The notes: a model not told the origin generated them from the sequence alone. Numbered from the stretch's first letter, positions 11,001 to 23,636 are shown. The stretch: DNA of 64,000 nt from Acholoe squamosa (GCA_949317995.1 OX439036.1:88759920-88823919), one strand, 5' to 3'. Translations and numbers: made by a program.

Positions 11001-14000
11001 AACGAATTTAAGATAAAGGCTATATCTATGGTATTTTTGCCTGTCTCTTACTCCTGTCACTATAGCACTTCTGGCAGTCTGCAGTTGATCCACTCTTTCT
11101 CTATACAGCCATCCCACTCTCACTCACAGACCAGTGCACGCCCAGTGGGGATTGATTTAGACTAGCCCAAGCCCCCTTCCTTTTGAAGGTCACCTACACA
11201 AATAAGCCTTGGTTTTCAACCAGTCAGGTAGATTGGCTGCGATCCCAAAGAGCTTTACATTTATAATTATCACCTCACTAATACATATTACTTATCATGG
11301 TTATATCACAATAATGTAAGATTACTGCTTGGACTTTGATATGCATATGGACCTGTAACCCGCTTAGGCTAAGGCTTAGGGTATGAGTTTACATAAACCA
11401 GTAACATTGCACATCGATCAATACCCCCCCACCCATAGGACCTGGACATGTCTAGCAATTACCTGCACCACTACACACATGGAGGATATAGACAAAGGTT
11501 CACGAGTAGTGGGTCTGACTGAGACCCACTACGAGTGAACCTTTGTATTTATTTCATGTAATTTGAGTCAGAAACGGTCAAAAGAAAAATTGAAATTACA
11601 TAAAAAGATAAATATGTTTTATGGTCATTTTAGTGGCCGTGAGATACGGGGGTGGGTTATCGCACGAGGTGTGTGCGATACAGAGCTGCATTGTTAAGCC
11701 TATGGGCTGTCAGTATCATGGGCATATCAACATGAAATAAACTTTTTTTGCTTTTATACTGGCTCTATTCTAATACTATTGAGTTGTTATGTGAAAACGC
11801 GAAAAGTGTTCAATAGGCTAACATAGAATTGTAAATGGGGAATAATTAGTGCAAAGGGTGTCCCATAAGTAAGAGATCCTGAATTAAGAGATTGACTGGA
11901 AACAATATTTACCAATACTCTCGACACTTTAACTCTCCCTGCCTGCTGCTGCCAGGCTACTACCATATTCCTGAGAGGATTAGTCATCGGTGTTGGGGGC
12001 TGGATGTATCTAGGCTATGCTGCCATCGTATTATTGATCAGCCAATCAACCTTCATCCCCTTCATCCATCCCCCATCCAAACCAACACAGTCATTATTCT
12101 GCCCAGCCTCTTACAAGCATTGACTACTTGAATACTTGGGGTACGTAGTTCCTTGGGCCGGCAAAGTAGCCGAATGACAAATATTCAAGTCTACAATACT
12201 GCTGAAATAGATGCACTTCCAGTTCTATATATATATATTTATCTTCCTGGAAGCATGCTCACCTCACATACACATGAGTTTCAAGAAGATTTGATTTCAA
12301 GTGAAAGTGCTTGAGGCTTGAGTCCGGAACCGGGTCCGGAAGTTATTATCAGATGAATGACTTCCACAGAACTAATTCTGTGAGTGCCTTCACGGTCTTT
12401 TACAGTACAATCCCCCATGCCAACTACCCCTAAAAGGCTAAAGGAGGTACACTGGTTGCACCAGATGAACACCAAAAGGGACCTGGCCCTGCCCAGTGAT
12501 GAGTCAAGCTAAGCAGAATTGAGTCACTCAAGGAGACTACACTTCCCAGCAGTTTCTGCTTACAGGCAGCAACAGCAATGCTTGCCCCACCCGGCTGGTG
12601 CCTGACAATGTCTAATTAGTAGAAAAGAGGAGCGCAGCACAAAAATAAAACCAAAAACATGCCAGTCGTGGCAGCCATTGCTTCACCATCTTTTATTAGC
12701 TTAGTTTCTTTTGACTAAGCCCAACCTAGCAGGAGTAGAATAAAGTTTGTCATGCTCCTCCTGCTGATCAAGATCCCTTAACCCTTTGAGGACGACATGA
12801 TACTACAAGGCCACAAGTTCAATGACTCCTCACTGATTATCACGATACTCAAAAACAACTTCCATGCAGATGCTCAATTGGTGCATTGTCTTATAGAATT
12901 GCGAAAATAACCCTGGCTAGATAGCCTTGAGACACCCCCGGGCTTGACACTTATGGAAGTGGCGGGAGTCGTCTTCATCATGCTGTCACAAGTGAACTAT
13001 ATACTTGGGTATAAGGAGAAGGCGTTGTGAATCAACCTTCACGGTCAGATGCAGATATTTCAGTTCTTTGGTGCGTCCCAAGAAGTTCACAGTAGCTCTA
13101 CATTTTAGTTAGCAGGAGACCGTGGACAGAGTCTAACTCTGTTTTGAAGGTCCAGCGGCGCACCAAGCAGCCAGCAGAGTAGCTTTTGAGTTAGCTTAGT
13201 TCACAGACGTATAAAGCGCAGAGTTCAAAGCAGCACTCCTCCCACCCACATTAGACATAACTACCAGATAGGAATAGCAGTTCACAGAGCAGCACAGCGA
13301 GCAACTCACTGAGCAGCTCACAGCTGGCCTCCAGTTTAGATTAGCATTAGAGCTAGCTTATTCACAGACATAGCCACTGGCTTCCTAACAGTTAACCTCC
13401 CACCCACCTTAGACATTACTGACATGATTTATTTAGCAGGCACTACTGCATGCACCAGGCCCATACTGGGTGCCTAAATATTACAGTGAGATCTAATGTA
13501 GCAGTCACAGGCAATGCACACAGCCAAGTCGTCCTTAACATCACTTCTTTTTTTTTTTTTTTACATTGATATATCTAAAAAAAAAAAAAAAAAACTAAAA
13601 AAAAAAACGACGCCATTTTCCCCCTATGCCATATTATGTCCGTGTTTAGCGTATTTAGACACAGGTACATATCACACCAGGCGGACCATGGCATATCAGT
13701 TAGCCCATTACATTACAATAGCGTCATTTCCAAGAATTCGGATGGACTGCACACGTTGACTCTACAGGTAGTGCTTTATTACCAGTCTCCTGAGACTCCT
13801 CTCTGATAAGCTATATATCCTGTGTGAACCACTGCAGATGATTGCATCCCGGTTCGGCAGAAACTTATGCCGCCAATACTCTTCACTCTGCCGTTTATAT
13901 TGAAGGTCTATCTATATTTCCCCATTGGTCGGTCCCATCGTCTTCAATGTGAGATGTTTTCTACGGGGCTATCGTTCAAATATCTAATGTTTACTTTCTA

Positions 14001-17000
14001 TTGGGTCCTTTCATTTCTTTATATGCAGAGGAGTCAGCCAATGAAAAAAAAATTCTCCTGCCTGAGGCGTTGCCAGAATGGCACTGCAATTTATTTGTTG
14101 CAATACACACGGCAGGCTCTAGACAGTTCAGTTCTTTCCTTTACACTTAACACCCCAGTAGGTGTAACCAGATACATTATACATGATGTATATCAACCTA
14201 TCGGAAATCAATCTTACAAAGGACACTCTTATTGCATCAGCTATGTCTCTGTGAGGTGCATTGGTAGCAGAAGCATCTAAGATGTCGGTAGATCTATACT
14301 TTTTAGTGCACTGCCATAGCTCTACCTCTCTCGAACACACAGGGGAGTCTCTATACAGTGTATATCTCCACCCAGCGATCGATGCATAACTGACAAGTGT
14401 GTGGATGGTTTACTGGGTTCAGCAATGCGATTTGTTGTAGCCACTATTCCAGCAGGAGATCTCTTTGGTTCCTTGCCCAGCACCTGATAGTGGTAATGTG
14501 TGAAGGCTTTAGGTTCAGCCTTGGAAGACAACATGATGCCTCAAAACTTCATGTTTATTTGACGCCATGATGCACTTTCTTTAAAATATAATTTTAAATG
14601 TGCGTATATATGTAGCATATTCGATGTTGCATTAGGTTGTGCACCTTGAGGCTTACTTTTAGGGGGCTCAGCTTGAGTAACTTCATTCAAGTATTGATAC
14701 ATTATAACATGTGGGATTGATACACTGCCCCTGATGCACCAATGACGTACATGTTTGGTAAATCACACCGACAAATCACTAACTAATGTGGCATCATACA
14801 AAAATGTAGACTTTCCTTTCATGGGATCTATGTTACATATCCAGGGATGAAAGTCTTCAGGGAATTCCCTGATTTCAGGGATTTTAAGGTTCCAGGGCCC
14901 TATACATTCATATAGAAACCCAGGTTTTTAGGGGCGAATATTGGACCATTTCAGGGATTTTCATGCTCTATGAATTTCATCCCTGCATATCTAACCGAGA
15001 TGTACAAAGTCTGAGTTACGAGTTGTGTCACTGACATTTCCAGCATGAGCTCACAGCGCCCCAGACAGCACCAGTTTGACCTCTAACACATTAAGGCCCA
15101 CCTAGAATAATTCAATATACTTCCTTTCTCCCACCCCTCCAACTATACCCTCACTGGTAATCTCTAGCTTGGCCATTCATCATCCAGGCTTTCTTGGTTA
15201 TGCTTTGAAGTTAGTGGATTTTTTTTTTATTGGAAAGGTGAGAAGTAATATTATTTTGTTGTTACTCTATCAGGAAGGGTGTGATTGATTACTGTTCCCG
15301 AAACTTTAGACACCAGAATGAATGATACATAAAAACTTTCATAAGCCCAGGTAATCATATTGCATAAAGCGCCCATCTATCGCAGGACTAGTTTTAGAAG
15401 GGGTCTGTCTGACAAGAATCCCCTATTTCCCAGTTCCCATACACTGGCATGTCTGCTTCACATGACCACAGGGGTTGAGGTGGAAATGGCAAAAACCGCC
15501 AGGGTTAATGCGGTGGCCGATGGGTAGGTCCCCGCAGTTTCTTCCCTGCATGCATGACCGTTAACTATGATCTGGCGGTCTGAACGAGTTAGGTATTCAC
15601 CATGCACTGTAATCGGGGATTGCCAGATAAAGCCACAATACATGTACAGGTAGGCCTATACCTCGATGCAGAAACCATTGACAAGAAATTTTTACCGATA
15701 TTAGTGGTCATATCGGTTAAAAAAAAAACAACAACGAGGAAAAGCCATGTCAGTATATGATGTTTCTCTTCTTCAAAATCAAGAGCTAGCCAGGGCCACT
15801 CTTTGGCACCCTGTCACTCTCTTCACATAGAATCAATCTGTTTCGCACAGTACTGTCTGAATCCCTAGAGAGATGGAAATAGGGCCACCCCCTCCCGCTT
15901 CAATGGTTAATCAGTTTCAAAGCTGCTAGACTCCCTAGAGATGGGAGAATATACCGTGTGTGCATGATACGAACTGTGTGAGGGTGGAGGAGTGGACGGT
16001 GAGATAATTTCATTTCACGCCTGATGGGTTAGGTAATTGGCAAAGAACTGAAATATAATTTAGATTGAAAACAGGTGCATGCTGCCCAGGGTGGGCAGAT
16101 GGCTATAGAGTAGGAGCTAATAATATACATGAAAGGGCAAATAGGCCTCTGGACATGTGGGTGGGCATAAAATATTTACAACTTGTGTATGGGCTAATGG
16201 AACTAATGCATTCTATGTGGGGGTAATTCTATTTTTTGGTACAAGATTCATAGATCTGACAGCAAAACCGTGTCGGCCTTTTTACCGCTGATTAGGTAGA
16301 ACACACAGAGACTTTCATCTCAAGGAAATAGAACATATTAAAATATGAAAATTCTTTTCAAAATCCTTTTCAAACATTTGAAATCATATGTTCTCTGATT
16401 GCATTGAAAGGTTGTATTACATGGGGTGGTTCACTAGATTTCACCCTGCTATCCTCTAACCTTTGTCTCTCCCCTAGTGCCTCCTCTCATCCACACTCCT
16501 ACATCCACGCCCAGCCCCTCGTGCCTCCTCTACACGTTATCGTGGCAATGCAGGCCAAGGACACTCAATGTCAGAAGGAGCACCCCCCCCCCCCCAATCC
16601 AGCCCACCCACATCTGGATCCCACAGCCCCCAACAGTAGCACTAGGAACATGGTTCTATTCTGGCTCTTATGGTTACCGGTTCTTATCTGTGTATCAGAA
16701 GCAAGATATCCCTGTACTAGCGGAAGATGGACCTAGATAGCCTGTGGCCATGTAGATATAAACGCAAACCATACTGGGCAATGTACATTCTTAGCACCAT
16801 CTATTGCTATGTTACTATCCCTATTGACTATTCCGACTATCCCTCTGCAGGTAGTGAAGACTAAGAAATTTTCCAGTGAGGACTATTTTCTGTTTAATAG
16901 TCCCTGAGGGATGGTTGGGGGAGGAGATTACTGGTCCAAGGATAATTCTTTGTTTTTATACTCAGAATCAAATTCCAATTAGCTGATATTGAGATAGACA

Positions 17001-20000
17001 GCTATCAATAGTCATTTCGCATGTTATTCATAGTTCATGAATAAAAGCTTAAATCTTTCTTTTTTTTTCTACGTGACAATTATCTTTTGCCCTTTAAGGG
17101 CGATATGTTGTTTATTTGCCAAATTAAACGCAGTGGCCAGATTTTTTAGTGCTGTTTTGGTGTGTCATGACTATACCTTTAACCTAGAGGAGTGCTTCAT
17201 TCTCAGCATGATGGCTGAGTGCAGTCTGGTCCCGTTATCTTAATGGTGGTGGAGAATCAATAGGAACCTGATATTACCGATTGATTGATTGAAAGTCATT
17301 TTGATTGAATCACATCTAGTGATGTATGCAACGTCACATCTCAATACATTTATGGCCCATGGCTGACTCACACAGTCGGAGCATGGTCAGGGATTTGCCA
17401 ATATGTGTCTATGGGATGTTAAGATACATTATATATGGGGGCGGGCGCTAAACTGTTTGCAATTGCACTGACCCTGAGCTACCCCACTACACATAATGAC
17501 ATTAGGGAGGGTGCCTTTACACACCATCCCACAATAGGATCATATTTAGCTGACGCCACATGATTACAATATGGAAACAGTTTATATTAACCCTTTATGG
17601 ACCAGATACTGCGTTAATGTCCTTTGGTAATCATGTATGAAAACAGCCCTGCAGAGTGGACACCTTCCTCCTGTTAAAAAAAATAAAAATGGCCAAGGGG
17701 TCGGCGTATAAAGGGACCAACACATTAGAAGCAGTTTCTCTCTCGAGTCATCATTACATGACGACGTATGAATATGAAGCCTAGATGCATCATGTCATCC
17801 TTAAAAAGTTTCTCTGCCGGCTTCAGTTTCTGTGCAGGTATATTTCAACATACATGTAATATATTAATGACCAGTGTGGACGATAGGTTTTTAGACCAAT
17901 TTATTCCGTATTATCCCTTTGAAAACATTACAGCATGTCTTCCTAACGGACGGTCCCTTACTGTTACAGTTAGATATGGACTTTGTCCTGGGACATTGTC
18001 ACCGTGGATCTACCTGTAAACTACCCAGTTTATCTAACATTTAACCATCACGGTGTTTGGTATAGCTATGATGATACTTCATCTACAGTTTTGAGATCAA
18101 CATGATGCCCCAATGATACAATATTTAGGTGCTTTAATGCAGCAATACAATGTCAACAAATCACTTAATATCGGCACTGCATCGTGGCATAATGCCGACC
18201 CTTCAGGACTGTATGACTCCCGTATAGGGTCGGTAAAGGTGCGCTAGGGGCATAAATTGCACTTTGATGTTCATAAAGGGTTAAGGATGAGGTTATCTGC
18301 CAGTAGGTGCTGATAGTGGCTCTGAATCATATCAGCATCCAACCAGCTCTTTGGTAGATATTTTGGGTACATGCGATAAGATAGCCGCCTATGTTCGACA
18401 TCCTAGAGTGGAGGTGCGTAAGCTGTTAGATTCTCACAATTATATAGTGCTTAAATGGAAATCATTGTGTGCGGCCATTTTTTGTCCATGGCCGCCAGCT
18501 TGTCCCCTAAAAACTTCGCCGATCCATGGAACAGCACTCTCCACTCTATGGCACATCGATACAGCCCAATCAATAACTCTTATTAGTAATAGCTCTCTAG
18601 TAACCAACTAGGGTAATGGCTGCGCCCATGGGATATCCCACATCTCTATATACCGAGGTTCATGATTCCTTAGTAGGGGACACCATTGCTTGAGATAAGC
18701 ACTGATAACAGTCAGTATGATGGTACCAGTTCTAATGTAATGCACCCTAAAAAGCCTGCACTGAATGAAGGGAATTATCTCATTGGTCAATTATGTATCT
18801 CGCCAGGTCGGTATATTAAATAAGCTCACCCTCCCTATGGTAGTGGGATTGGGATGTTGGGGATCCACCGTAAAATATATAGGGATGTTGGCACACTTCA
18901 AAGTGCACAAACTCTCCTCTAGTCCTGCCGTTCAAATATACCATAAAAGTTAGAGAATATATGTGGATCAACATGGTAAAAGGTATGCCTGTGTGCCCCC
19001 TAACGGGCATACCTTTTACCGTGTTGATCCACATATGACATGTGCAAGACCTGAATGACAAGTGCGCTGGTGACTAATTTCTCACATCAGGACACACAAA
19101 TAATGCCTTCATTTTCTATTCTTTTTTTTTTTTTGCCTCATTTGTCCTTTTATGTTCATCACCCTGACAGCGCTTTATAGCTTGATACTTTTTTCATGTC
19201 TGCGCTACAATGTTGGACATCACTTGTCACAGTGGTCACGTAAATTGGGCATTTTTATGTCATACACGCCGATCTCGCATGGGACGCCCTCCCCCTCCTC
19301 AGCCCCATACCCATGCCCATGCCCATACACACATTTCCCATCTCCTCCCTTCAAGGTGTCTACACTGCACACACAATTTCTTAGATGACTTTGGTGGAAC
19401 AAACTGGTGTCAAGAATAGATTCCCATTCATAAGTCAGCGATGACCCAATGACCCCATGCAGCCCCAACAGTCTGACTAAAAAGGACCAGGGCCGGTACA
19501 CTTGTATGTATTTTCAACCTGTACTGAATGGTACCCAGGTTGAATTGAATGAGAATTCGACTGTACTCAAGAGAACTTCACTAAGGGAATACGTCTAGCA
19601 GAGATGGTGCTACATGTCTATGTCATTATTTACATGACAACATATTCATGCCATGGCGTCCCTTGCCACAGGACAGGATGGACTAGTAGGGGATTTATAG
19701 CCCAAACGACCTCTGCTTCAGTTTTCAAGGTTGTGCATTTACATGGATCCACATAAATCGGTCCAAGTGATTAATACAAAGGGCTGATTCATAAATTAAA
19801 GTCACGCTTTTTAGGCCTTTTTTGAACACCCCCACCCCTTTGTCACACCTTTACAATAGAAATGTATAGGAGCCACGGACCCCACCCCCTCCGGTGTGAC
19901 ACAATTTATGAATCGGCTCAAAGGCAAAGCAGATTCATTTCATAGTACTATTAATGAACGTATATGTACTAAGGGGATTTGCGCTAACAGTATCTGCCTA

Positions 20001-23000
20001 GACAGGTTCTTGTAGCCCTGTAGACCTAAGTCCATCGAGGAAACAACAGCACAGTTCCTTCAGGCTCGCCAAAGCCGAACCACCTTGGTATTGATGATAC
20101 CTAACCATGACTACCAGATGCTGATCCAGATCCCCACCAGATGTAGGATACATGTACTAGCACGGGGACCACTTGAAAATGTTTAGTTCCTGGCTCTTCT
20201 GACAGTACTAACAAGATAGCGCACAAGCCATAGACAACCGTTAATATGAACGAAATATAAAGTTGTTTCTAGAGAGCGCTGGATGTACCTGGATCTGTGA
20301 CTACAAAAAGCCCCTCCCCTCTCACTCACCCCTCATCCAGGGGTCAGAGAGAAGAAACACTAGAGTACTCTCAGTCTCTGATTATGTAATTTTGTATTCT
20401 GACACGTTGGTGTACATGTACTCTAACAGAGGAAACACTTGTCACCGCTGTCGCTGGGTGCCCAACTAAGGAAACACAGGTTATGTGATGAGGAAAGAAT
20501 GGCGTTGGTCTGAAGCCAGTCTAAAGGGCTGCGTCCACTGCGGCGGGTGGACCATCCGTCTCCCTTCATCCGTGTTTTGCTCCATAGAAAACAATGATAA
20601 ACTCGAGGGATGAAACCGACGGATGGTCCATCCGTCGGCAGCCCCTTAGACAAACAACAGACTGTCAGTAGGATGTGTGATCGGGGTGTTTCAATGGGCG
20701 GTCTGTGACCTACATACAAAATACTGTAGGAGTCACTGGGTTATAGGATTATGGTGAGGCCAGGTTTGAACTTGAAGGTCATACGGTTTGTCCTTTTCTA
20801 TTTTTAACTTCTGTGACACCCTGGGGCTGCGACCCATTGTGGGTCAGAATAAGCAAACTAAAGCTTGGTGCTACAGTCTGTATTCTGTGTACATGTATAG
20901 TTTAATACATATGTCCGGACAACTTTACTTGTGTAAGTTGTGACCTTCTACAGTATGTCATAGACTACGACTCACACCTGGTATGGACGGCCCCAATGAC
21001 TCATGGTACAAGAAGTGTATTCAGATGTTTTTGGCACAACTCCTGTCGGGAGTTGGTTATCTACTGTGTGTACATAGAGAACTGGACTTTATGTGTATTG
21101 CAACCCTTTATTGGTGTGACCATAGAAATGTTGAGAAATACGTGTAATATATTGGAAGAAATCTGCTATCAAGTTTCAGTTGAGCTTATATGCCTTATAT
21201 TTATAAGCTATAGGGATGGTATGTTTGTAATTCACCGGTGGTCACCAAGTTAACTTCCTACCTACACCAAAATACATATAATAAATCGGTACCAGTGTTA
21301 AAGACGGTTGTTTAGCAGCTGTGGGAGAGTCTGGAGTAATGTGGACGCACTTTGAGAAAGATTACGTAATTTGTAAAGCAGGTTTGTATGGGGTACTAAA
21401 TATAGACGGGGCCACTAATAATTAGTGGTCTGTCCACTTCGACCTTGGGAAGCTAGCCTTGTGTGGTAGAGTGGAGTATAGCCGGGGAGTATACTCTCCA
21501 TATTTATATACAAAGTTTCCGTTAGTGTGACTTTTGGGCAAAGTGCTGCCAGGGAGTACTAGTAGTATGATTATACTTAGATCACAGATGTCACTTCAAC
21601 CATCTAATATAATATTAATCGTATAGCCTGATGAAATGCACCCTTAAGGATTAGGGCAACATTAGCAAAGGTAAAATGTACATTGTAGACAGTGTCAGTG
21701 TAGTAGATGCCCAATTCAAAATCAGCTCTGTTGAAAAGTCCTTGGTGTATTTTTTTCCCGTGCAGCTGCTACCAATCAATACACAGACATTTACCTTTGT
21801 TTATGGAAGCTATCATCAGAATACCCCGTTTCAGATTTTCATCCTTGCAGTCTATTTTTCTAGCTCTCTATTTGCTAATATCAGTCGGGCTCTAGCTTAA
21901 ATTTTCGCTGTAGGGGTGTTTCTTTTAAATCCAGATCAACATGATATGAATTGATGTTGTGCCTTTAAGGACACATGGCTCAGGGTCTGTTATCTGCACA
22001 ACACAAGTAGGCCTACCTATCCATGTCCGTACATGTACCAGACCTCTAACACTCTAACACTATATTACAATGGCTTGTACTCCTATTTTTAACAGAGATA
22101 GCAATTGTCAAGTTAAACATGCCGGTAATGGCAGTACCAGGACTAAACATGCACATCTGCACTCCCTTTAAAACTTGTGATGTTTATGCTAACAGTTGGT
22201 GGACACAGTCGACTATTCAACTACTAAACATACACTGCTTCCAGTAAAAAATAGATTGAAACAGCTGGAGCCAGTGGGTGGACAGTCAACGTGTGGTGCA
22301 GATCCATACCCCACAAGGCACGGTAACTAAAAAAAAAGATGGGGGATCGCTGTATTTATAGTAGAGTTCTCGCACATGTGCAGAATTGAAGAGAGCAATA
22401 ATTGTCACACCAATTTCAAAATTTCTATCGCGGAGTAGAAATTGTCATCTCACAGAGGGCAAAGCGTCTTAATTTCAGATGCTTTGCATTCATCCTGGAA
22501 CCTTTACTATTGGACTCTATGAGGAATTGACTTGAGAAGAAATTGGCGTTTATATAGGTTTCAATGGAAAATGAAAAAGTTTGCTTTTCAGCTATTTTCC
22601 ACAGTGACATTTTGAATTTCATTTTTATGAATAAATAGAAATCTGTTTTCTTTGAACTACAGTCATAGTAACAATATGATCCTTTTCTACTTATATTTGA
22701 TACTTGTGTTGTACAACAGACTCATTTTTTATTGAAAATATGCAAACTAAAAGTTGATACCATTTGATTTGAAATGGACCCTGCCTACCAGGCAGCCTTA
22801 ACTCAGGGAGACCCTGAGCCAAAAACTATGATAGGCTACTATAAACTGTGCTATCTAGAACATGAAGATGAACACGGATTAAGGGATCATTTGGAGGATT
22901 GATAAAGTAGAGAGAGGATAAAAAGTCCATAAACTGAAATTTAACCAAAAGTGTAGCTTGAGGGGATTCTTTATTTTCAATTTTGGTATCTAGTCTCGGT

Positions 23001-23636
23001 TCTAAACTTGAGTGAGATGGAAACTCACAATCAAAGAACTACCAAATCACCCATCAGAACTCAAGTACCAACTGGCAAAGTTGGTATATGAAAGAGGATA
23101 ATCCGACATTTCCATTAGATTCATGTAGAGTGGCAATTTCTATAGATATTAGGGGTTGCAACATTTCCCTGTTTGTCCTTGAGCCTAAGGAACGCGGGGA
23201 GGTACGGGGCGGACAGGTAGAAGGCCGCACTCCATATTCCTCGCTATGCCTCATCCTTAACTTTGCTGTCGTTTCTGTCTTTCCCTGCAAGCGTTTTTTG
23301 TGAGGGCTACTAGCTATAGGGGTGTGGTAGTGGCGTGTAGGTGTGACAGAAGGGCTACAGCATGGGTGACCTTCCGCTCATATTGAAGGGCATGTGGTGA
23401 GTGCTGAAACAGGCGACGACGGTAACCACTCCACTACTACTACTCGGACTAGCAGGAGGCCACATCTTACACCACTATAACTCATCTCAAACCGACAGAA
23501 TATTCAACTAAAACACGGCATCAGCAGCGCAAAATTGATGTCTAACAGAATAGAAATAAATGAATTCCTTACTCTCCTGTGCTGCGGCCATGAGGAAGGC
23601 CTGAAGAAGGAAGAGGAGAGCCAGGGCAGCCTTCAT
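8054..23636 (-). CDS. Gene B: small signal-peptide/single-TM protein, paralogue of gene A, 66 aa
   Basis: Coding exon 1 is 23636-23573 and exon 2 is 8190-8054 (stop TAG at 8056-8054). The donor reads GGAGA|GTAAGG and the acceptor TTTTTTCCAG precedes 8190. The phase-1 junction gives Ser, as in gene A. Exon 1 encodes a strong signal peptide (MKAALALLFLLQAFLMAAAQ). Exon 2 encodes INPHAGINIGMHVGVALALS, continues through a membrane segment (FGILATCAIGVNLI) and ends in a short tail with HKNMACARIN. Shared with gene A are SIN...GIN.GMH.G.A....FGIL.TCAI.VN and an identical 137-nt exon length. The mature protein is about 46 residues. The intron of about 15.4 kb is unusually long for such a small product; extra internal exons are possible but not needed to keep the frame. 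Family and function are not recognised. Confidence 0.78.
8191..9666. other. Gene B intron, 3' part
   Basis: No coding or repeat signal is recognised beyond the acceptor of gene B exon 2 at 8191-8200. The short open frames here (61-83 codons) have no motif or splice support. Confidence 0.4.
9667..9965. repeat. 299-bp near-perfect palindrome (foldback element)
   Basis: The arms at about 9667-9808 and 9826-9965 are reverse complements almost throughout (left arm begins GCATTTTTGGGTAGAAATG; right arm ends CATTTCTACCCAAAAATGC). They meet near the loop TTCAGATTCTAGGATTCTGG. Two open frames across it (9725-9922 on - and 9763-9987 on +) are consequences of the symmetry and not genes. This is typical of a foldback MITE; such long arms would also form a long hairpin RNA if transcribed. 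Confidence 0.9.
11493..11545. repeat. Short inverted repeat (hairpin)
   Basis: The arms CAAAGGTTCACGAGTAGTGG and CCACTACGAGTGAACCTTTG meet around GTCTGACTGAGAC. The stem is about 23 bp with one imperfect position. Confidence 0.7.
13547..13607. repeat. Poly(T)/poly(A) foldback
   Basis: A run of about 16 T (13547-13562) is followed after 14 bases by A runs of about 18 and 11 (to 13607). The tracts could pair into a hairpin. Two retroelement tails inserted head to head, or simple slippage, would both give this. Confidence 0.7.
14837..14990. repeat. MITE-like inverted repeat (AGGGATGAAA ends)
   Basis: ATATCCAGGGATGAAAGTC at the left and TGAATTTCATCCCTGCATAT at the right are reverse complements with few mismatches. 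CAGGGATTTT and its complement recur inside. It is a non-coding foldback of about 154 bp. Confidence 0.6.
14991..17586. other. Gene B intron region
   Basis: Apart from the candidate exon at 16478-16740, nothing is recognised. A C run lies at about 16584-16597. Confidence 0.4.
16478..16740 (+). CDS. Possible terminal exon with a Pro-rich then Gly/Tyr-rich frame (weak)
   Basis: A pyrimidine tract and CCCCTAG (ending 16477) precede an open frame that runs to TAG at 16738-16740. It reads PPLIHTPTSTPSPS, a Pro-rich middle, then TWFYSGSYGYRFLSVYQKQD and ends LAEDGPR. The last 35 residues look more protein-like than the random frames nearby. The C run at 16584-16597 may have shifted the frame, and a competing frame covers the same DNA. 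No upstream exon was found and no family is recognised. It would lie inside the gene B intron on the opposite strand. Confidence 0.2.
17587..18284. mobile_element. piggyBac-type non-autonomous element with TTAA target duplication
   Basis: TTAA (17587-17590) is followed by CCCTTTATGGAC, and the right end reads GTTCATAAAGGG followed by TTAA (18281-18284). TTAA duplications with C/G-run terminal inverted repeats are the hallmark of piggyBac elements. The inside (690 bp) carries no transposase, so this is a MITE-like derivative. The inverted repeat is short (about 12 bp with one or two mismatches). Confidence 0.65.
18959..19036. repeat. 78-bp inverted repeat
   Basis: The left arm ATATGTGGATCAACATGGTA continues as AAAGGTATGCC. 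The right arm GGCATACCTTTTACC continues as GTGTTGATCCACATAT. The stem is about 31 bp with one mismatch and a loop near TGTGTGCCCCCTAAC. Confidence 0.85.
19777..19923. repeat. MITE-like inverted repeat (GATTCATAAATT ends)
   Basis: CAAAGGGCTGATTCATAAATT at the left matches the complement of AATTTATGAATCGGCTCAAAG at the right, and AAAGTCAC pairs weakly with GTGTGAC. The inside is rich in CCCCACCCC. It is a non-coding element of about 147 bp. Confidence 0.65.
20534..20630. repeat. Inverted repeat around GGACCATCCGTC
   Basis: GGTGGACCATCCGTCTCCC and CTTCATCC at the left pair with GGATGAA and CGACGGATGGTCCATCC at the right. The spacer includes TTTTGCTCCATAGAAAACA. It resembles short foldback elements. 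Confidence 0.55.
23573..23636 (-). other. Gene B exon 1 (signal peptide)
   Basis: Listed separately because it is 15 kb from exon 2. It holds 21 codons plus one base, starting at the ATG at 23636-23634. The hydrophobic core ALALLFLLQAFLM is followed by an AAA|Q-type signal cleavage site. An upstream in-frame ATG exists (frame opening at 23870), but its product lacks signal-peptide character; the internal ATG makes the better protein. Confidence 0.75.

Larger units (their letters stand above)
9966..14836. other. Gene B intron, central part
   Basis: No supported gene is seen. A short hairpin lies at 11493-11545 (arms CAAAGGTTCAC and GTGAACCTTTG plus GTGGGTC/GACCCAC). Two diverged half-repeats occur at about 13196-13260 and 13358-13425, sharing TTCACAGAC and CTCCCACCCAC.TTAGACAT. 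The 150-codon frame at 10177-10629 and the 137-codon frame at 13867-14280 lack motifs and splice support. Confidence 0.4.
18285..23572. other. Gene B intron, 5' part
   Basis: Non-coding, with several inverted repeats listed separately (18959-19036, 19777-19923, 20534-20630). The remaining open frames are short and unsupported. The stretch ends at the gene B exon 1 donor (GTAAGG on -, 23572-23567). Confidence 0.4.

Noticed and set aside
13867-14280. 137-codon open frame on +
   Set aside because: The product looks random (scattered Cys/Trp/aromatic clusters, no signal or domain).
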